Positions 11,920 to 24,030 of a stretch of DNA of 64,000 nucleotides are shown one piece after another (the first letter of the stretch is position 1; the number at the start of each line of letters is the position of its first letter). Both the position numbers and the translations under genes were made by a program. Origin of the DNA: Lithospermum erythrorhizon (taxonomy: Eukaryota > Streptophyta > Magnoliopsida > Boraginales > Boraginaceae). The DNA is taken from contig JADFUC010000341.1 of assembly GCA_019722365.1 (NCBI GenBank), forward strand, positions 52,970-116,969. Reading direction: 5' to 3'. Under the pieces are notes generated by a model. The model was given only the letters and a program-made list of their open reading frames with translations. It made no database searches and had not been told where the DNA came from.

Positions 11920-12354
11920 TCACAAATTCATTTGATATAAAAAAAAGAGAAGGGGAAGAGGAAATAGGAGGGCGTGGAATACCGCTATCCGGTGCTTGGC
12001 GATGGCGTGGGCACGACGGCTCCAGCCCAATTCATGACTTAAATCCAAAATCCTTAACCCCGCTTTTCGAAGGCCAGGGGGTTTAGAGGCCCAAAGGCTT
12101 AGGACTTCTTCCGGAGGGTAGAACCCTCGGTAATGGGCAACCAGTGTGGAAGACTTAAGAGGTGGGGAGGAATATTCCGTGGAGGAGGCGGGGAGCTCGT
12201 CTCTTGAGGCGCCGGGCGGATGTGGGGGCGCTCGGGAACGGAGCGAGGGAGAAGGATTGTTCACGGGGCGGAGGCTGGGTGTGGAGGCTGAAGGTGGATC
12301 TTCCGGGGAATGACTATTGTCTGGAGTAGTGCTTTGCGAGATCCAGAAAGCCAT
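11920..12354 (-). CDS. Antisense extra ORF (aORF) of the Tat-like element, decayed
   Basis: A 144-codon minus-strand frame lies in the interval between pol and the 3' LTR. It is rich in Ser/Pro/Arg at its N-terminus (a SEDPPSAS-like stretch, then SPSLRSRAPPHPP) and then has an ordered segment (LVAHYRGFYPPEEVLSLWASK, LRILDLSHELGWSRR). I do not recognise a named domain. Its position and orientation match the additional antisense ORFs known in Tat-lineage elements, so I treat it as element-encoded rather than a host gene. Whether it was ever spliced to the upstream piece at 12611-12724 is open. Confidence 0.4.
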   Translation of the reverse strand: MAFWISQSTTPDNSHSPEDPPSASTPSLRPVNNPSPSLRSRAPPHPPGASRDELPASSTEYSSPPLKSSTLVAHYRGFYPPEEVLSLWASKPPGLRKAGLRILDLSHELGWSRRAHAIAKHRIAVFHALLFPLPLLFFLYQMNL

Positions 12355-12610
12355 AGACCTACCAAGTTATCCGGGTTGGGCCTGCTTAACATTTGAAGGA
12401 GTGGTGGCGGGGAGTATGAGTATTACGGAACCCGGCATGGATCCCGCTTTTGAGCGAAATAGAGGCCGTGACTCCCCAGCCTGTGGAACACTCCAGGGCT
12501 CACATGACCTCGACCGCTCGAAGAATGTCATCACATGAAAAGAAAATGATGAATACACACGGCCAAAACAATAAATAAAACATATGTAGAAACATGTGAC
12601 AGTCACATAC

Positions 12611-12724
12611 CTGACAAAAGGAGATAGAAAAGGTATGAGATTCTTTGAATTGGGATAAGGCCAACTTGTCAGGCATACTCTTCGTAGAAGATTTTGTAGA
12701 GCGTGAGGCATGAAATGCAGCCAT
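12611..12724 (-). CDS. Possible first exon of the antisense ORF
   Basis: From an ATG at 12724 the minus strand reads 38 codons (MAAFHASRSTKSSTKS... to ...SISFCQ) and ends exactly at a good splice donor, CAG|GTATGTGA (GT at 12610-12609). Read through the donor it becomes hydrophobic nonsense and stops. A possible acceptor (CCACAG, about 12482) precedes another open segment. Function unknown. Confidence 0.3.
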
Positions 12725-14350
12725 TGGGCATACTTCTGACCGGCGTCTTAACTTTGGTATTCAGGGGAATCGCCTAAATCCATTACCGCCACTTCACAAG
12801 AAAACACCATTTAAATGCCATCGGATTTGGAGATTTATACATTTTTGGGTCCTTAAAGATGTACTTCCCAAACTGGCGGAAAAGATGTAGGCACCCGAGT
12901 GCGAGGTGTTATAATGACTGAAAATAATTCCGAGGGAAGGTTCTATGCGGACTATGTTCTGGAGACACTATGAAAATGTTGATCTCAATGCCCAGAGGCA
13001 TCTGCAGGGGCCAGGAGCTATTTAAAGGTGAAAAGGAACCTACACCCGTAGGAGAGAGACTCTATGTACATGGCTGTCCAACCCGAGGACAAGGGACCGC
13101 TTGATTGACGCGGATCGACCACAGGATTCCCGAGGGCACTATCTCTACCAGCTGGAGTGGCGACTTCTTTGAGAAGGAATGAAAAATATCTCTAAAGTTA
13201 ATCTAAGCTGAGAAAGAGGGCCGGAAGGGAGTCCCCAGATGGCATGCTTGGTGGAGATCTCAGTGGTTGGGGGTCTCAGCATCCGTTCACACCGTAGGAG
13301 GGTTAATGGTAGAGGATGTAGACTGTTGGGTGTCGTCTCAGGCGGTAATCAGTTCTTCATGAGAGCCGTTGTGGACCGCCCGACCGAGGTCATACATGCT
13401 TTGAGGGAGTTCATGTTAGCAAGGGATCGCTGGAAATGATAGCGCAGCCACCCAGCGGTAACCTCGGCGCCTGAGGCAAAACTTCTGGCATAGGGATTCG
13501 AGGAATCCGTTGCCGCCATGACTGAAGTCAAACTTGGAGAACCTCAAATGTTTCTTAGAGGTAGAATTGCCGATATCTGTATAACAAAAAGGAAACACAA
13601 AGTTAACACCATAAGACCAAATAAAGACAATGTCGTGTGCCGGTGGAAAGTCCCTTTGAAATTTCGACCCAGCTATACGGCAGGTTCCATGTCAAAAAAA
13701 AAAAACAAAAAAAAACAAAAAAGGAAAACTGAAATAGATTAAAACCCCAAATGATTGAGCGACCCCAAAAAAAAAAAACCCGAGAATCTTTCATCGAAAA
13801 CCCAAATACGATATCCACCGCCGAGTCGAGGAGATATACGAGCCAGGCGTTGTTCAGCCATTCAAAGGAGGGGAAAAACGGCAGCCGAATGGTTTAGGGA
13901 GCTTGAAAATGCAGTAACGGCAATATGAAAGCTTAACAACGTACCTTTAAAATGAAGAAGAGATTAGAAGATGTAAGGGGGTATAAGGAAAGATGGACGA
14001 TTTTGAATGAAAGAAAGAAAGAAGGAAGATGAGCAGTTCAAGGTAGAGTGGAAAATAAATTGAAATGAATGACAAAAGATCTACTTTTATAGGACTTATG
14101 ACCCAATGAGCAGGATTCCTCTTCTCGAGGTAGGGGCACGCGTGTAAAGGTGGTCTTTGATTCCATAATGAAGGGGTCAATTGTTTAACAAATCAGCAGT
14201 CAAGCCCAGTGAGCCAGCGGTACTTGCTCGAAACCCGCGATAATGTGACACTTTGTATTTGCTCTGACAGTTCAAAGGGGTAATCGCATTGCATTAAACG
14301 GATCGGATCATTTCACACTTGTCCCATACGTTCACTTGAAGGAACTTGGC
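12725..14350. other. Post-pol region of the Tat-like element, no intact gene
   Basis: Degenerate interior with long A-runs (13696-13780) and short open stretches on both strands, none recognisable. A purine run (AAAGGGG, about 14274) is a candidate polypurine tract, although it lies about 75 bp before the first clear LTR similarity. Confidence 0.4.
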
Positions 14351-14800
14351 GATATATATATATATATATATATAAACTTGATCCAATCTTGTTGGTAGAT
14401 AAGGATATGGCTTAACTTTTCATGAGATAGCGACGTGGCCTTGATCCCAGAAGAGAGAGAATACTTGGGCAGGCTTTTACAATTACTCTCTATAAATACC
14501 CGCCGGTCTGAGCCGGATAAGCCAAAATCTCACAATCACTTGCGTACCATTTGCGTATCGACTTTATATCGTCGTCGGGTGTTTGTGGTCGCTTTGAGTC
14601 CGACGGGCGGCGAGACTTCGCGCCAGCGGAGGGCTGGCTCGTGAGAGCAAGGCTGCATTTGTAAGGAGAAAAGCGATTACCAGATCGGTCTCTCAGAAGG
14701 GCGACTATTCAGCCGGTAGCAAGTGGAGCAAGCCGTCAGGTTGAAGATCCAGGTGGAGCGAATTTTCGATTAGGACCAGCCAGTTAGCAATAATAAAATT
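14351..14800 (+). repeat. 3' LTR of the Tat-like element
   Basis: Starts in a (TA)n tract and carries the TATA box TATAAATA (14491-14498). It matches the 5' LTR in order, but with many substitutions and a shorter length (about 450 versus 523 bp), which points to an old insertion. Confidence 0.7.
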
Positions 14801-16416
14801 ATGGCAGATAGTCATTTGCTAATTGAACACCCATTGCAATAATGTGATCTATACCCTGTTGCTTCTCCCCAAACACAAGCTTGCACCTATATTTCCACCA
14901 CCACCACATGACACTATTTATCCTCCATTTTCATATAATACAAAATTGAGTCATTTTATCCTTTCAAATTGTTGGTGATATTTACATATTTATTTGCGAT
15001 TCGACGATGTGATATGGTAATTCTCAACTACATAAAAGCTAGATTTCCAAAGTATTCATAAATAACTTTTTCTTACTTACAATGAATTAAATTAAAATCT
15101 ATTGACTTAATATGTGTATAAATAGGCCTTATTAATTTATATTCAATCAATTCAATTCAATAAAAACTCTTCATATTTTAGTTTCATATTTTCTTCTCTG
15201 CCAGCACAGGTGACTTACACCATAACAAAGCCATCCGCCATCGAACATTCAAAATTTTATTTTTTCCGCTTTGTTATTTGTTTCGGACAGCCGTATAATT
15301 TTTTTTTTGTCGTTATAGTTGTTGTTATTGGTCTAATATTAACATCTCGTTGATACTAAGAATGTTGCTTCTTCATCCGGTTAGTACACAGATTATTAAG
15401 CTATAATTGTAACAGTTGTCAAAAGTGTTAGGTGGAATATTTCAATCGATTACGGGCTGCTCCAGTGACCCCTTGATATTTCCAGGGGATGTATCTTCTC
15501 ATAGAAGAGATGATGTCATTGTTTCTTTTCTGGTTGTTTGTTGTTTGGTCTATGGCGAAGGAGGTTTATTTTCCTTCCCTTATTTTGTTCATCTACGTAC
15601 ATGATTTATGATGTGTGTTAAAGCGGTTAAATACAACATTATGTTGGGTTAAAAAATAATGACATTCCTAAGTGATATAATTTTTGAAGAATGATGTTCC
15701 TTGTTCATCTGAATTTTGAAGGGTTCAAAAAGAAAGACGTTCTCTTGTGTTTAAAATTTGATAGGTTCGAAAAGAATGACATTCCTGACAACTATTTGTT
15801 TTTCTTTCCGACCAATTTCATTCCGTCGATGTTTTGGTTTTCTGGTGAAGTCCTTTCCGTCGACGTATTTCCGGCTTGTTGATGGTCCAGGGACGTATTT
15901 TCGCCAATGTTTTTTTTTACTATTGTTATCATTATTATTGTTGCAAACTCATGAAAATTCTATCAAATTACCATGACTTTAATAGTGAAGTGGTCATTAA
16001 GCCCACGAATACGGTCCAAGTATTGGACCACATCTTTTAAATTTAGTATGATAGTCTAGTTTTAACTTTAATTTATATTCAAACAATTCAATTTAATAAA
16101 AACTCTCTTCTTGTTATATCAGTTAGGCTTAATTCATTTTTTCTATATTTTAAGAATTTTTGCATTGCTTAGTAAGGCTTATTTTATAGTATTCCAGTTT
16201 GAAATGGATTCTAATTTGGAAATCTTTTAATTTAAGTAAACTAGATTGTTTTCGTATATTAGAATTCTCATTTTATGAGAATTAGGACTCCGGTCGTTCT
16301 TTATTTATGACCATCTTATGTATGTATCAACTTTCATAAGTTTTTGATAATATATTTTTATTGTGGAATATTTTATGTTTTTTCTTAGGAGAATTTTCAT
16401 TATTATGTTGGTTGTT
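14801..16416. other. Non-coding AT-rich DNA with a diverged duplication
   Basis: No gene recognised. A block of about 40 bp is present twice (about 15137-15175 and 16069-16110, around TTTATATTCAAnCAATTCAA and AATAAAAACTC). The first copy has a TATAAATAGG box 20 bp upstream, so this may be a very old LTR pair about 930 bp apart. The open stretches at 15416-15604 and 15691-15976 match nothing. Confidence 0.35.
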
Positions 16417-16993
16417 GTAGATAGTAGAAATTTAATTAATTTTAATTAATAAAATTCATTTCTATGGATTTATTAATTTAATTAATTTTCAACCGATCAC
16501 ACGATTACACGTGTTGATTAGGGTTCACTCGAGCTTTCGAATTAAATTCAAGCCAGGAGAAAATAATAGGGTTCCCGTGATTCAAGGACCTATTAATTTT
16601 AGGTTAAAATTAGGGTTTTACATTAAATAAACCTAATTTTAAACCTAAATTAGGAGTTTCGAAAGATACGGGTCTTAAATTAATGAAGTGAGGAATTGTG
16701 GTGGTCAATAAATAAATTGATTTTTGACCTAAAAATGCCCCAAATAGGCGCCTACTCCATTTTCTTGGAGGTTAAGTCATGCAAAATATCCGACGGTCCA
16801 GATTATGCCTCAAAATCAACGGTTGAGATCATGATCCACCTGAAAATGGATCAACCAATCAGAAGCAAGCCCGAAAGCCTATAAATACCCCCTCCCCCCC
16901 CATATTTTCGAAAATGATAAACAAAAAGTGAGAGAAAAAGCTAAGGCAAAAGGTGGAAAAACTGTAGAAAGCTCTGAAGAAAAAGATCAGCAA

Positions 16994-17097
16994 GGACACC
17001 TGAAGCATCTCCAGACTTGAAGATTCAAAGGGAAGAAGTGCTATGGGACACCTGAAGCATCACCAGACTTGAAGATTCAAAGGGAAGAAGCGCTCTC
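16994..17097 (+). repeat. 52-bp tandem repeat, two copies
   Basis: Units start with GGACACCTGAAGCATC at 16994 and 17046 and are nearly identical; a third start (GGACACCTGAGG, 17098) is cut short. Confidence 0.85.
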
Positions 17098-17113
17098 GGA
17101 CACCTGAGGACCC

Positions 17114-17690
17114 AAATAGGTGCCTAATACACCAAAGAAGGCGGACAATCCCCAAAGTCCGACAAAAAGCGGAGCTCTCCATCAACGCGGCCAATCCCCA
17201 AACTCCGACAAAAGCGGAGCTCTCTATCCCCAGTAAGCTACAGGAAACACGCTGTTGAAGCCCTGCACCAAATCAAATCTAGGAGAGGATCAAGCTACTG
17301 AAGCCTTACTCAATACCAAATAGGCGCCTGAAACATACCAGGAGGATGACAAAAAGCGGAGCTGTCCATCAAGGCGGCCGATCCCCAAACTACAACAAAA
17401 GCGGAGCTGTCCATCCCCAACAAGCTCCAGGAAACACGTTGCTGAAGCCCTGTGCAAAATCAAATCTAGGAGAGGATGAAGCTGCTGTAGCCCCTCTCTC
17501 AACACCAAATAGGCGTCTGGAGCATACCAGGAGGAAGGGTGAACCATCCCAAAAGCTGATGAGAAGCTGAGCTGCCCACCTAAGACCCAAATCAAGCTGC
17601 AAGAGATATGTTGCTAAGGCCAATCCAACAAATCAAGTTAGAGCTAGGATCAAGTTGCTGAAGCCCCTGCTCTACATCCAGCATCAAGCA
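17114..17690 (+). repeat. Tandem repeat of about 190-204 bp, two clear copies plus a diverged third
   Basis: Units start at AAATAGGTGCCTAATACACC (17114), AAATAGGCGCCTGAAACATA (17318) and AAATAGGCGTCTGGAGCATA (17507). Each carries AAAGCGGAGCT, AAGCT.CAGGAAACACG and AATCTAGGAGAGGAT-like blocks in the same order. Confidence 0.8.
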
Positions 17691-17890
17691 TAAGGAAGGT
17701 GCTAAGGCCCCTATTACTGAAGGAACCCAGTCCTGAAGCTACAAGGTTCATCAAGTTCAGTACTATGCTGCCAAAACTCCTAAACTAGTCTAGCCATACG
17801 GAGACAACCTGCTGAAGCATCCCGACGAGGAAACTTATCCAAGTCACCATACATCAAAGTCCCACCACAAGGATATATCCAATGAAAGAA

Positions 17891-18045
17891 GGGTCAAGCA
17901 TCCAGCCAGCCCGCATATCAAGTCAAGAAGGGTCAAGCGTCAGCCAGCCCATATATCAAGTCAAGGAGGGTCAAGCATCCAGCCAGCCCACCTATCCAGT
18001 CAAGAGGGTCAAGCGTCCAACCAACCCACATATCCAGCCAAGCGG
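17891..18045 (+). repeat. 38-bp tandem repeat, four copies
   Basis: GGGTCAAGC starts at 17891, 17930, 17968 and 18006, each followed by (A/G)TCCAGCCAGCCCA..TATC and AGTCAAG. The open frame at 17882-18154 is simply the translation of this array. Confidence 0.85.
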
Positions 18046-18430
18046 AGGGGTCCAAGTCCCACCATCCAGCCCATATCTCAAGGATCAAAGTCCAAGACAA
18101 AGATCAAGTCCACACAACCACACGGGATCAAGGCTACTCAAGCACCCTTGTTAGGACCATATCTCCAGTCAAAATCAAATCCTCGTCCTCGGCCTTGTCC
18201 AGGACACATATCCAACTCAAGACCCAAGCTCCAACCAGCTCGAGTCCATATCAAGTCAAGCTATACTGTAGACGTCAGCATACGTAGGAGATAACTAGAC
18301 TGATAGTCGAACCCCAATCCGTTTGATAAATTTCCTTTGTACCAGGAAGATTTCCCCTAAGGAATTTTATTATTTCGGTACGCAATATAAATAATAAAAT
18401 CTTTCCTCGCAATATAATTGTTAGTATTTC

Positions 18431-20548
18431 ACTACATCAATTTGCAACAATATATTATCAATAAATATATTGGTGGCACCATACTAACAACAAAACATAT
18501 GCCCAATAAATCCATTAATTGGCGAATGAGCATTGGTGTCCCCAATTCTACGCAAATATCGATGTCCTCAATTTACCTTTTACCATTCAAATCCTTCAAA
18601 TAAATGTGTTCGATAAAGTCAACACCGTAAGGGTATACGATGGCCTATCAAAAGCATTTGCAACTTTGAATAGTACTAGAATGAAGTTTTTCCATCGTGC
18701 AAATTTCCGTATTGAATTTTTTCCATTTTCGCTTAATGAAAGCACACAAAAACACGTTGCTCTTATAATATGAATACACACACGATGCTATTGATTACTA
18801 TTTTAGCAAACTCTTTAGCATTGCTCATCAGTTCTGACGAAAATGAGGCCAAGGCTTAAATTGATTTGGACAATTATGTTAAGAATCCAATAATCAGAGC
18901 TGCATTTAAATGTCCTCCACTCAATCGAAAGTAATACGCAATGCAGTTTCAACGGAATATTCTAGCACGTATAAATTTTAAGAATTTTTAAATTATTATC
19001 TTAATGTTAAGAAGATTAAATAATTATTTTAATGTTTATCTTTCATGTTAATAATGCTCAAGTTGATATTTTAATTTAATGTTTTCATGTTAATAATATT
19101 AAAATTAATTTTTTAACATGTTAATAATGTTAAAGTTAATGTTTATCTTATTTAGAATTTCAATTATCAGTGTATAATGTCAAAATTTAAATAATGTTAA
19201 TTTTTTTAATACTTAAATACGCTTAATTTAACGTTACACTATTTAAGTACATATTTATGTAAATTATATACCTAAAAATTGTTTATGTTGTGTATTAAAT
19301 AAAATAACTGCCCAACCTCATGTTTACGCGTTTATCAGCCATAATGACGTTGGTGGTCATTTTGTACAACGAACACACGCGCATAGCATAATGTAATAAA
19401 GAGTTTACTATGTATGTATTCCGATTGAAAACGTGTTTAATATTAAGAAAGTACAATCATGTTGGATAACTAATTTTTAAAATTAATCGTTTAGATTTGA
19501 AATTAGTTATAAATATGATAATTTTTTTTTATAAAATCTACCAATTTTTCATCTTCAAAACTAAAAGTTTGAAATTTTTAGGTATAAGAAAAAATTCTAT
19601 TAACATTCAAAAATTAATTTTCATTTATTTTCAAGAACTTTCATATGAGTTCATCCAAATTAAATCGGTATGTTATACTTTTCAAGAATTTTCGTGTTTA
19701 AATAAATAAATAAATAAATATTAAGAATAAATAATTACAATAATTATTAATATTTAATAATTATTTATTAAATAATTATTTATTAAATAATTATTAATTA
19801 ATAAGAAAAATTCTAATTTTAATTAATAATTATTTAACTGATTTGTTTTGTCAAATGAACAGGTACGTTAAGTTGTAAAAGTATCTAGCCAGGAGCTTTA
19901 AAGCGGCTCGCTTTTGTGATTTCTAATCGCTAAATCGCTTTGCATTTCTTAATTGCTAACCTGCTTCAAATATGAATTTAACGGGGTCAGTGCGTGCCTA
20001 AATCTATATTGAATATATGTCAGGCGTGTCATAAGTGGCAAAAATAGGAAAAATTTGCACCTTGAAAGTCAGCACCGGAATTGTGGCTCAGCAGCCCCTG
20101 GCATAAAAAATGTAGTCTCACCACGAGACAAAGTGATTGCTATGAAAACAGCATCATAGTCCCTCAAATCGTTGGCTCACACTCGCTACATGTCATGTAT
20201 AAAGGTATTCGACGTGGACAACTTTTTACAAGAAATGTTGAAAGATCAGCGAATGAATGATAGCCAGACAGGACTGGTCCCGTATCTCGGATTTAGTCCT
20301 TATCATCGGGCTTTAAGTGCTGTCTTTATCCCCCGCATGACTATGTCATAAAACTAACAACAAAACGGTGGATCAAACGCAACCTTAAAGCTAATATCAC
20401 CGACTAAATCCCAACTTCAGACCTCGGGACCAATTCACAACTTCGTCTCCACTATTTCCGGGACCATTTCACCAATAAACTCACAAATGTTTAACCTGAC
20501 GTTAGATTCTCGAACCTCAAACGATAAAAAGATAAAAGTTCACGTTTT
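18431..20548. other. Non-coding AT-rich DNA
   Basis: No gene recognised. It includes an (AAAT)n tract and overlapping TTATTTAATAATTA runs (19698-19805). Open stretches at 18418-18773 and 19497-19709 have no recognisable motif. Confidence 0.4.
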
Positions 20549-20700
20549 CCTCGAACTTTGCCTTATTTTCACTTTGCCCCCTCGAACTATGCTGGCCATA
20601 GCGCGCTTCCTCTATTTTCTATCTGTGGGCGCCTCGCATTTCTATCTTTCAGAATTCTCGAACCCTGCTTTTTTAACATTTTAAAATTTAATTTGTCAAC
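20549..20700 (+). repeat. Left terminal inverted repeat of the MULE
   Basis: Matches 25090-25244 in inverse orientation. The inner boundary is the perfectly shared AAATTTAATTTGTCAAC. Confidence 0.75.
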
Positions 20701-20885
20701 AAAAAGGCTTCTTATGAAATTACTTATCTACCTACTAATAAACGCCAAGATTTTACATACACAAAAAATTGAAATTCAAAAATCAATAATCATTTTTACA
20801 ATCAAAATTCACAGCCATTTCGTTTCATCAACCAAAACTCCTTCAAACCTTTCATACATTTTCTTCTAACCAAAATTATACAATA

Positions 20886-21014
20886 ATGGCCCGACATAGG
20901 AAGTCCAAAAGTCAAACCTCTATAAGAAGTTTATTTAAGAAATACGATTTCTCAAGTGCACTGGAAGAGGAAGAGGAAAGATCCGTAATTTTGGAGAAGG
21001 CGAGAGTACAATAG
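20886..21014 (+). CDS. Small basic/acidic ORF inside the MULE
   Basis: A 42-residue frame (starts MARHRKSKSQTSIRSLFKK; C-terminal half contains EEEEER) lies between the left TIR and the transposase remnant. Unrecognised. It may be the truncated first exon of an accessory gene, or chance. Confidence 0.25.
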   Translation: MARHRKSKSQTSIRSLFKKYDFSSALEEEEERSVILEKARVQ

Positions 21015-21129
21015 CCTTCTAGAAATTACGCGAGGATGTTTTTCTATTTCCATCTCGATTTTCTTAATTGCATGTACAATTTAGATTTTGATTGTTAATA
21101 ATTACATGCATACTGTCATAGGAAAGTGG

Positions 21130-24030
21130 AACGTGAACTTATTCACTCATAAAGCTTGTGGGTAATGGCAAAAGCTTTAAGAAATTCAATGGTTTTCGTG
21201 ACAGATGACCAAGGCACGTTAGTACCTGTGATTTGATCAGGCTCATTTGACGAATTTATATGGTTGATGTATTATTTTAAAGCAAATGGGGCGGCGGAAT
21301 CGCTAGACAGGTGATCCTATGGCTTCTTTGATGCTGGGTTTAGTACAACTTACATAATAAAGATGTCAATATACGGTTAATGATTAATGGGTTGTGGAAA
21401 GAGATGTATATAACCCAATTCCTAAATTGTGAAGCTTGTCAAGAGTTTGCTATTAGCGGTATGTATTATGTGACAAGGCATGCGGCCTAAAGCTACTTTG
21501 GAGGAAATTGATAACGGTTAGGGCGCAGTTTCAGTTTCAGTAAGATGGGGAAGTGACGCATCTCGAATGCTAAGGGCTTAGTGAGTTAATGGCATCCTAT
21601 AAATGCCAAAAGCGCGTTTGTTGGGATGATGGCCAAGTGCGGGTTAAATGAGTAGGTCAAGCACAAGCGGGCGATGTATGTGACGATGACAAGTAAGACA
21701 GTAGGGTAAATGCATGCGGGGCCGATGCATGTGGGGTTTTGTTGGGATGACGTTGTCGGGGAATATGATGTCGGGGGTGATTTAATTCATGCAAGCTAAC
21801 AACTTAGTGTATGATGATTTTGACAATGGACGCTGCTCAATAGGAGGATCATCGATGAAGACAGAACCCTTTTATGACGCAGAAAACGGCGAGGTTAATA
21901 TAAATGAAATCCCGTATGATATCGCATTGCTATTTGAACGGTGAATGATGTTGATGATGATTTAGGACAATTTTGAATGATGTCAAGCCAAGACTAATTT
22001 GTCATTTGAGTTTTCCGATGAACCGAAAAGAATTAAAAGTAGAAAGTTATAGATATTTGCGAAGGTGTTTGCCGAAGTTCAAAAAAGAATAATTCTTTTC
22101 ACCGTCCGTTGTTCAATCTGGAGGTTCACTTAAAACATCCAATGGTCGCCTAAATGGTGTTTGGTACGGCCAACAGTTTAGAGAGCTCATTAGACATGCT
22201 GAAAACGTTGTTGCTTCAAATTTGTTGCTAATGATGCTCGAGAGCGCAAGTAAATCGTGTACAAAGACGGGATTGTAATGCTCAAGGTTTTCTATTCCCG
22301 AGATCGGAAAGTCGAACGATTCTAGCTAATAAACTATATGGAAGAACACTCAGCGGGAACCTCTATGAAAATAGATACGCGAAGGTTAAGTTCTTGGCCA
22401 AGAAATACATAAACAAGATTGTGAGGTACCAAAATTTTTCTAAAGAACTTCATCGGGGATATCTAATGATGACTCAACATTGGAGATAGCCTGACCACAA
22501 GGAGAGGCCATCAAAATTGATACCGCTATATGGAAATGAAAATCAATGGGCCATGAGGTCATGGAGTTATGAAAAGGAGTCATGGACACTCATGTTGGAT
22601 CAATCACATCACTTGTGCTCCACGAATAAAACTTTATGAGAATCTATAAAACCGGAGCCATCAGTGCGGATTTTTTTCAAAGTCAGAAGTTCATCCGTAC
22701 TCGATGTTTCGGAAGTGGGTATTTAAGGGTCAACTTGTAGTCAAGTAGCTTGGACTCGACAGATAATAGTATCTACCCAATCACAGTACAAAGTGAGGTC
22801 AGAATACGGAATCCCTAAAGCGTGTTTGCGAGGTTACTCAAAAGAAGATCTTCAGAACTCAGTTAGCAACATTCATGGATTACGATGACTAATCAAAGAA
22901 AAGATATTGCCCCTATACTATGCCCCGAACTATACCCCTATACTCATGCCCCCTATACAACTCGACATTATCGGCTATCATCAGGCCTCGAAAAATGCCA
23001 TCCAAAGAGAGTTTCGCCGAAATTACGCTTTGTTTAAAACATTTCACGCAAATCGGAGCACGACTTCTTGGAAAGATGATGAAAGACATGGAAGGTCGCA
23101 GTGGCTTAATGCGTCTTACTCAATAATTTAACGGATTAAGAACGTGTCCGTCAAGCACACGAGGCACTAAACATAATAAAGAGAAAGAATTGGACTAAGC
23201 CACAGATTCCCTCCCCGTACAATCATACTTTACTTGCGAATAATCAATGAAGTATTCAATGTGTTCAAATCAAAAGTCGGTAGACCACCACTATCACAAT
23301 GCTTCAACACAATATACCACAATAACTCATGAATAGACAAGAGCGCGAAGGAAGATCGTTGAAGTATTCGTCTATCCATGGCTGACAGAATTAAGAAAGA
23401 GAAAAAATAAATTTGAATACATTACCGACCTCCTGATCTCCATGGCCGGTCACCTCTCGCTAAGCATACTTTGTCAGTTTGAGTATCAGTTAAGGAATGC
23501 TCGTGGTGGCTCGTGGCAAAGTGAGGACTTTCACCACGTAGCTCAAGTGCGGTATAAGTCGCACAACAAGGATCCAAGGAAATATGTCCATAAAGATTTT
23601 TCCTATCCACTTGGTTCGATGTTTATAACAACTTCTTGGAACCCTTGAGAGGCCCTATTTTCTAGACAAAGAGCCCATATCCGTATTATTACCACCACCT
23701 GATATATAAGAGTTCTTCCGTGAAGACCTAAAAAGATGCAGTTAAAGACGACGAAAAGAAGAAAGAAGGTAGTTAAGGGGCAAATAGTAGCGAGTATGCC
23801 AAGAGACAAACGATGGCTGCCAAGGCTTCATGAAGCGGGGTCAAGCCATACACCCAGAAGATTTTGCATCACCGGCCACAACGCTTGTAGTTGTCCACGC
23901 CAGATCCGAACTAAGCGAGGCAAACCAACCCTGCACTCAGCTGTAGCTATGGGAAGATGTACCTCCTCATCCCAACCCGAACCATCTAGGTAGAAGAGTA
24001 AAGCAATAGCTGAAGGCGCCAAGATCGTTT
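21130..24030 (+). pseudogene. MuDR-type transposase, heavily decayed
   Basis: In shifting plus frames the recognisable parts run in family order: an acidic tract (about 21800-22000); PVFNLEVHLKHPMVA and MVFGTANSLE (about 22100-22200, the plant MuDR N-terminal domain); then L-x-G-N-L-Y-E-N-R-Y-A-K-V-K-F-L-A-K-K-Y-I-N-K (about 22350-22410), RIKLYE-like and GSGYLRV-like pieces to about 22740; then sequence matching the region before the SWIM finger; finally a basic segment and a zinc-knuckle-like ITGHNACSCPRQ near 23870-23910. The central DDE catalytic part is missing or unrecognisable, and there are many stops. It is inactive. Confidence 0.7.

Larger units (their letters stand above)
9961..14800 (+). 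mobile_element. Internally deleted Ty3/gypsy element, Tat type
   Basis: Two directly repeated LTRs (9961-10483 and 14351-14800) bound a 3.9-kb interior of clearly higher GC than its surroundings. The interior has a PBS-like site, no recognisable gag, protease or RT, a decayed integrase on the plus strand, and then about 2.8 kb between pol and the 3' LTR with coding-like sequence on the minus strand. A long post-pol region with antisense extra ORFs is a known feature of Tat-lineage elements. No target duplication was confirmed, because both outer LTR ends are blurred by TA repeats. Confidence 0.7.
16417..18430 (+). repeat. Lone LTR of an Ogre/Tat-like gypsy family
   Basis: This copy parallels the 5' LTR at 33192 onward: a TGTAGA.. 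start followed by AATTTAATTAATTTTAATTAA, the motif GATTAGGGTT, repeated AAATTAGGGTTTTA, GAAGCAAGCCCGAAAGCC, a TATA box (TATAAATA, 16880-16887), AAATAGGCGCCT motifs, a CAAGTC/CATATC-rich body and a TTTTATT..AATAAAAT end. No gag or pol lies beside it, so it is a solo or truncated LTR. Its right limit (about 18430) is approximate. Three sets of tandem repeats inside it are listed separately. Confidence 0.6.

Noticed and set aside
17891..18045. Regular 38-bp repeat that could be mistaken for a CRISPR array
   Set aside because: Whole units repeat without unique spacers, and the setting is a plant LTR.
17882..18154. 90-codon frame rich in Ser/Gln/Pro
   Set aside because: It is the translation of a 38-bp tandem repeat inside an LTR.
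18418..18773. Two overlapping plus-strand frames of 61 and 84 codons
   Set aside because: No recognisable motif or splice structure; left as non-coding.
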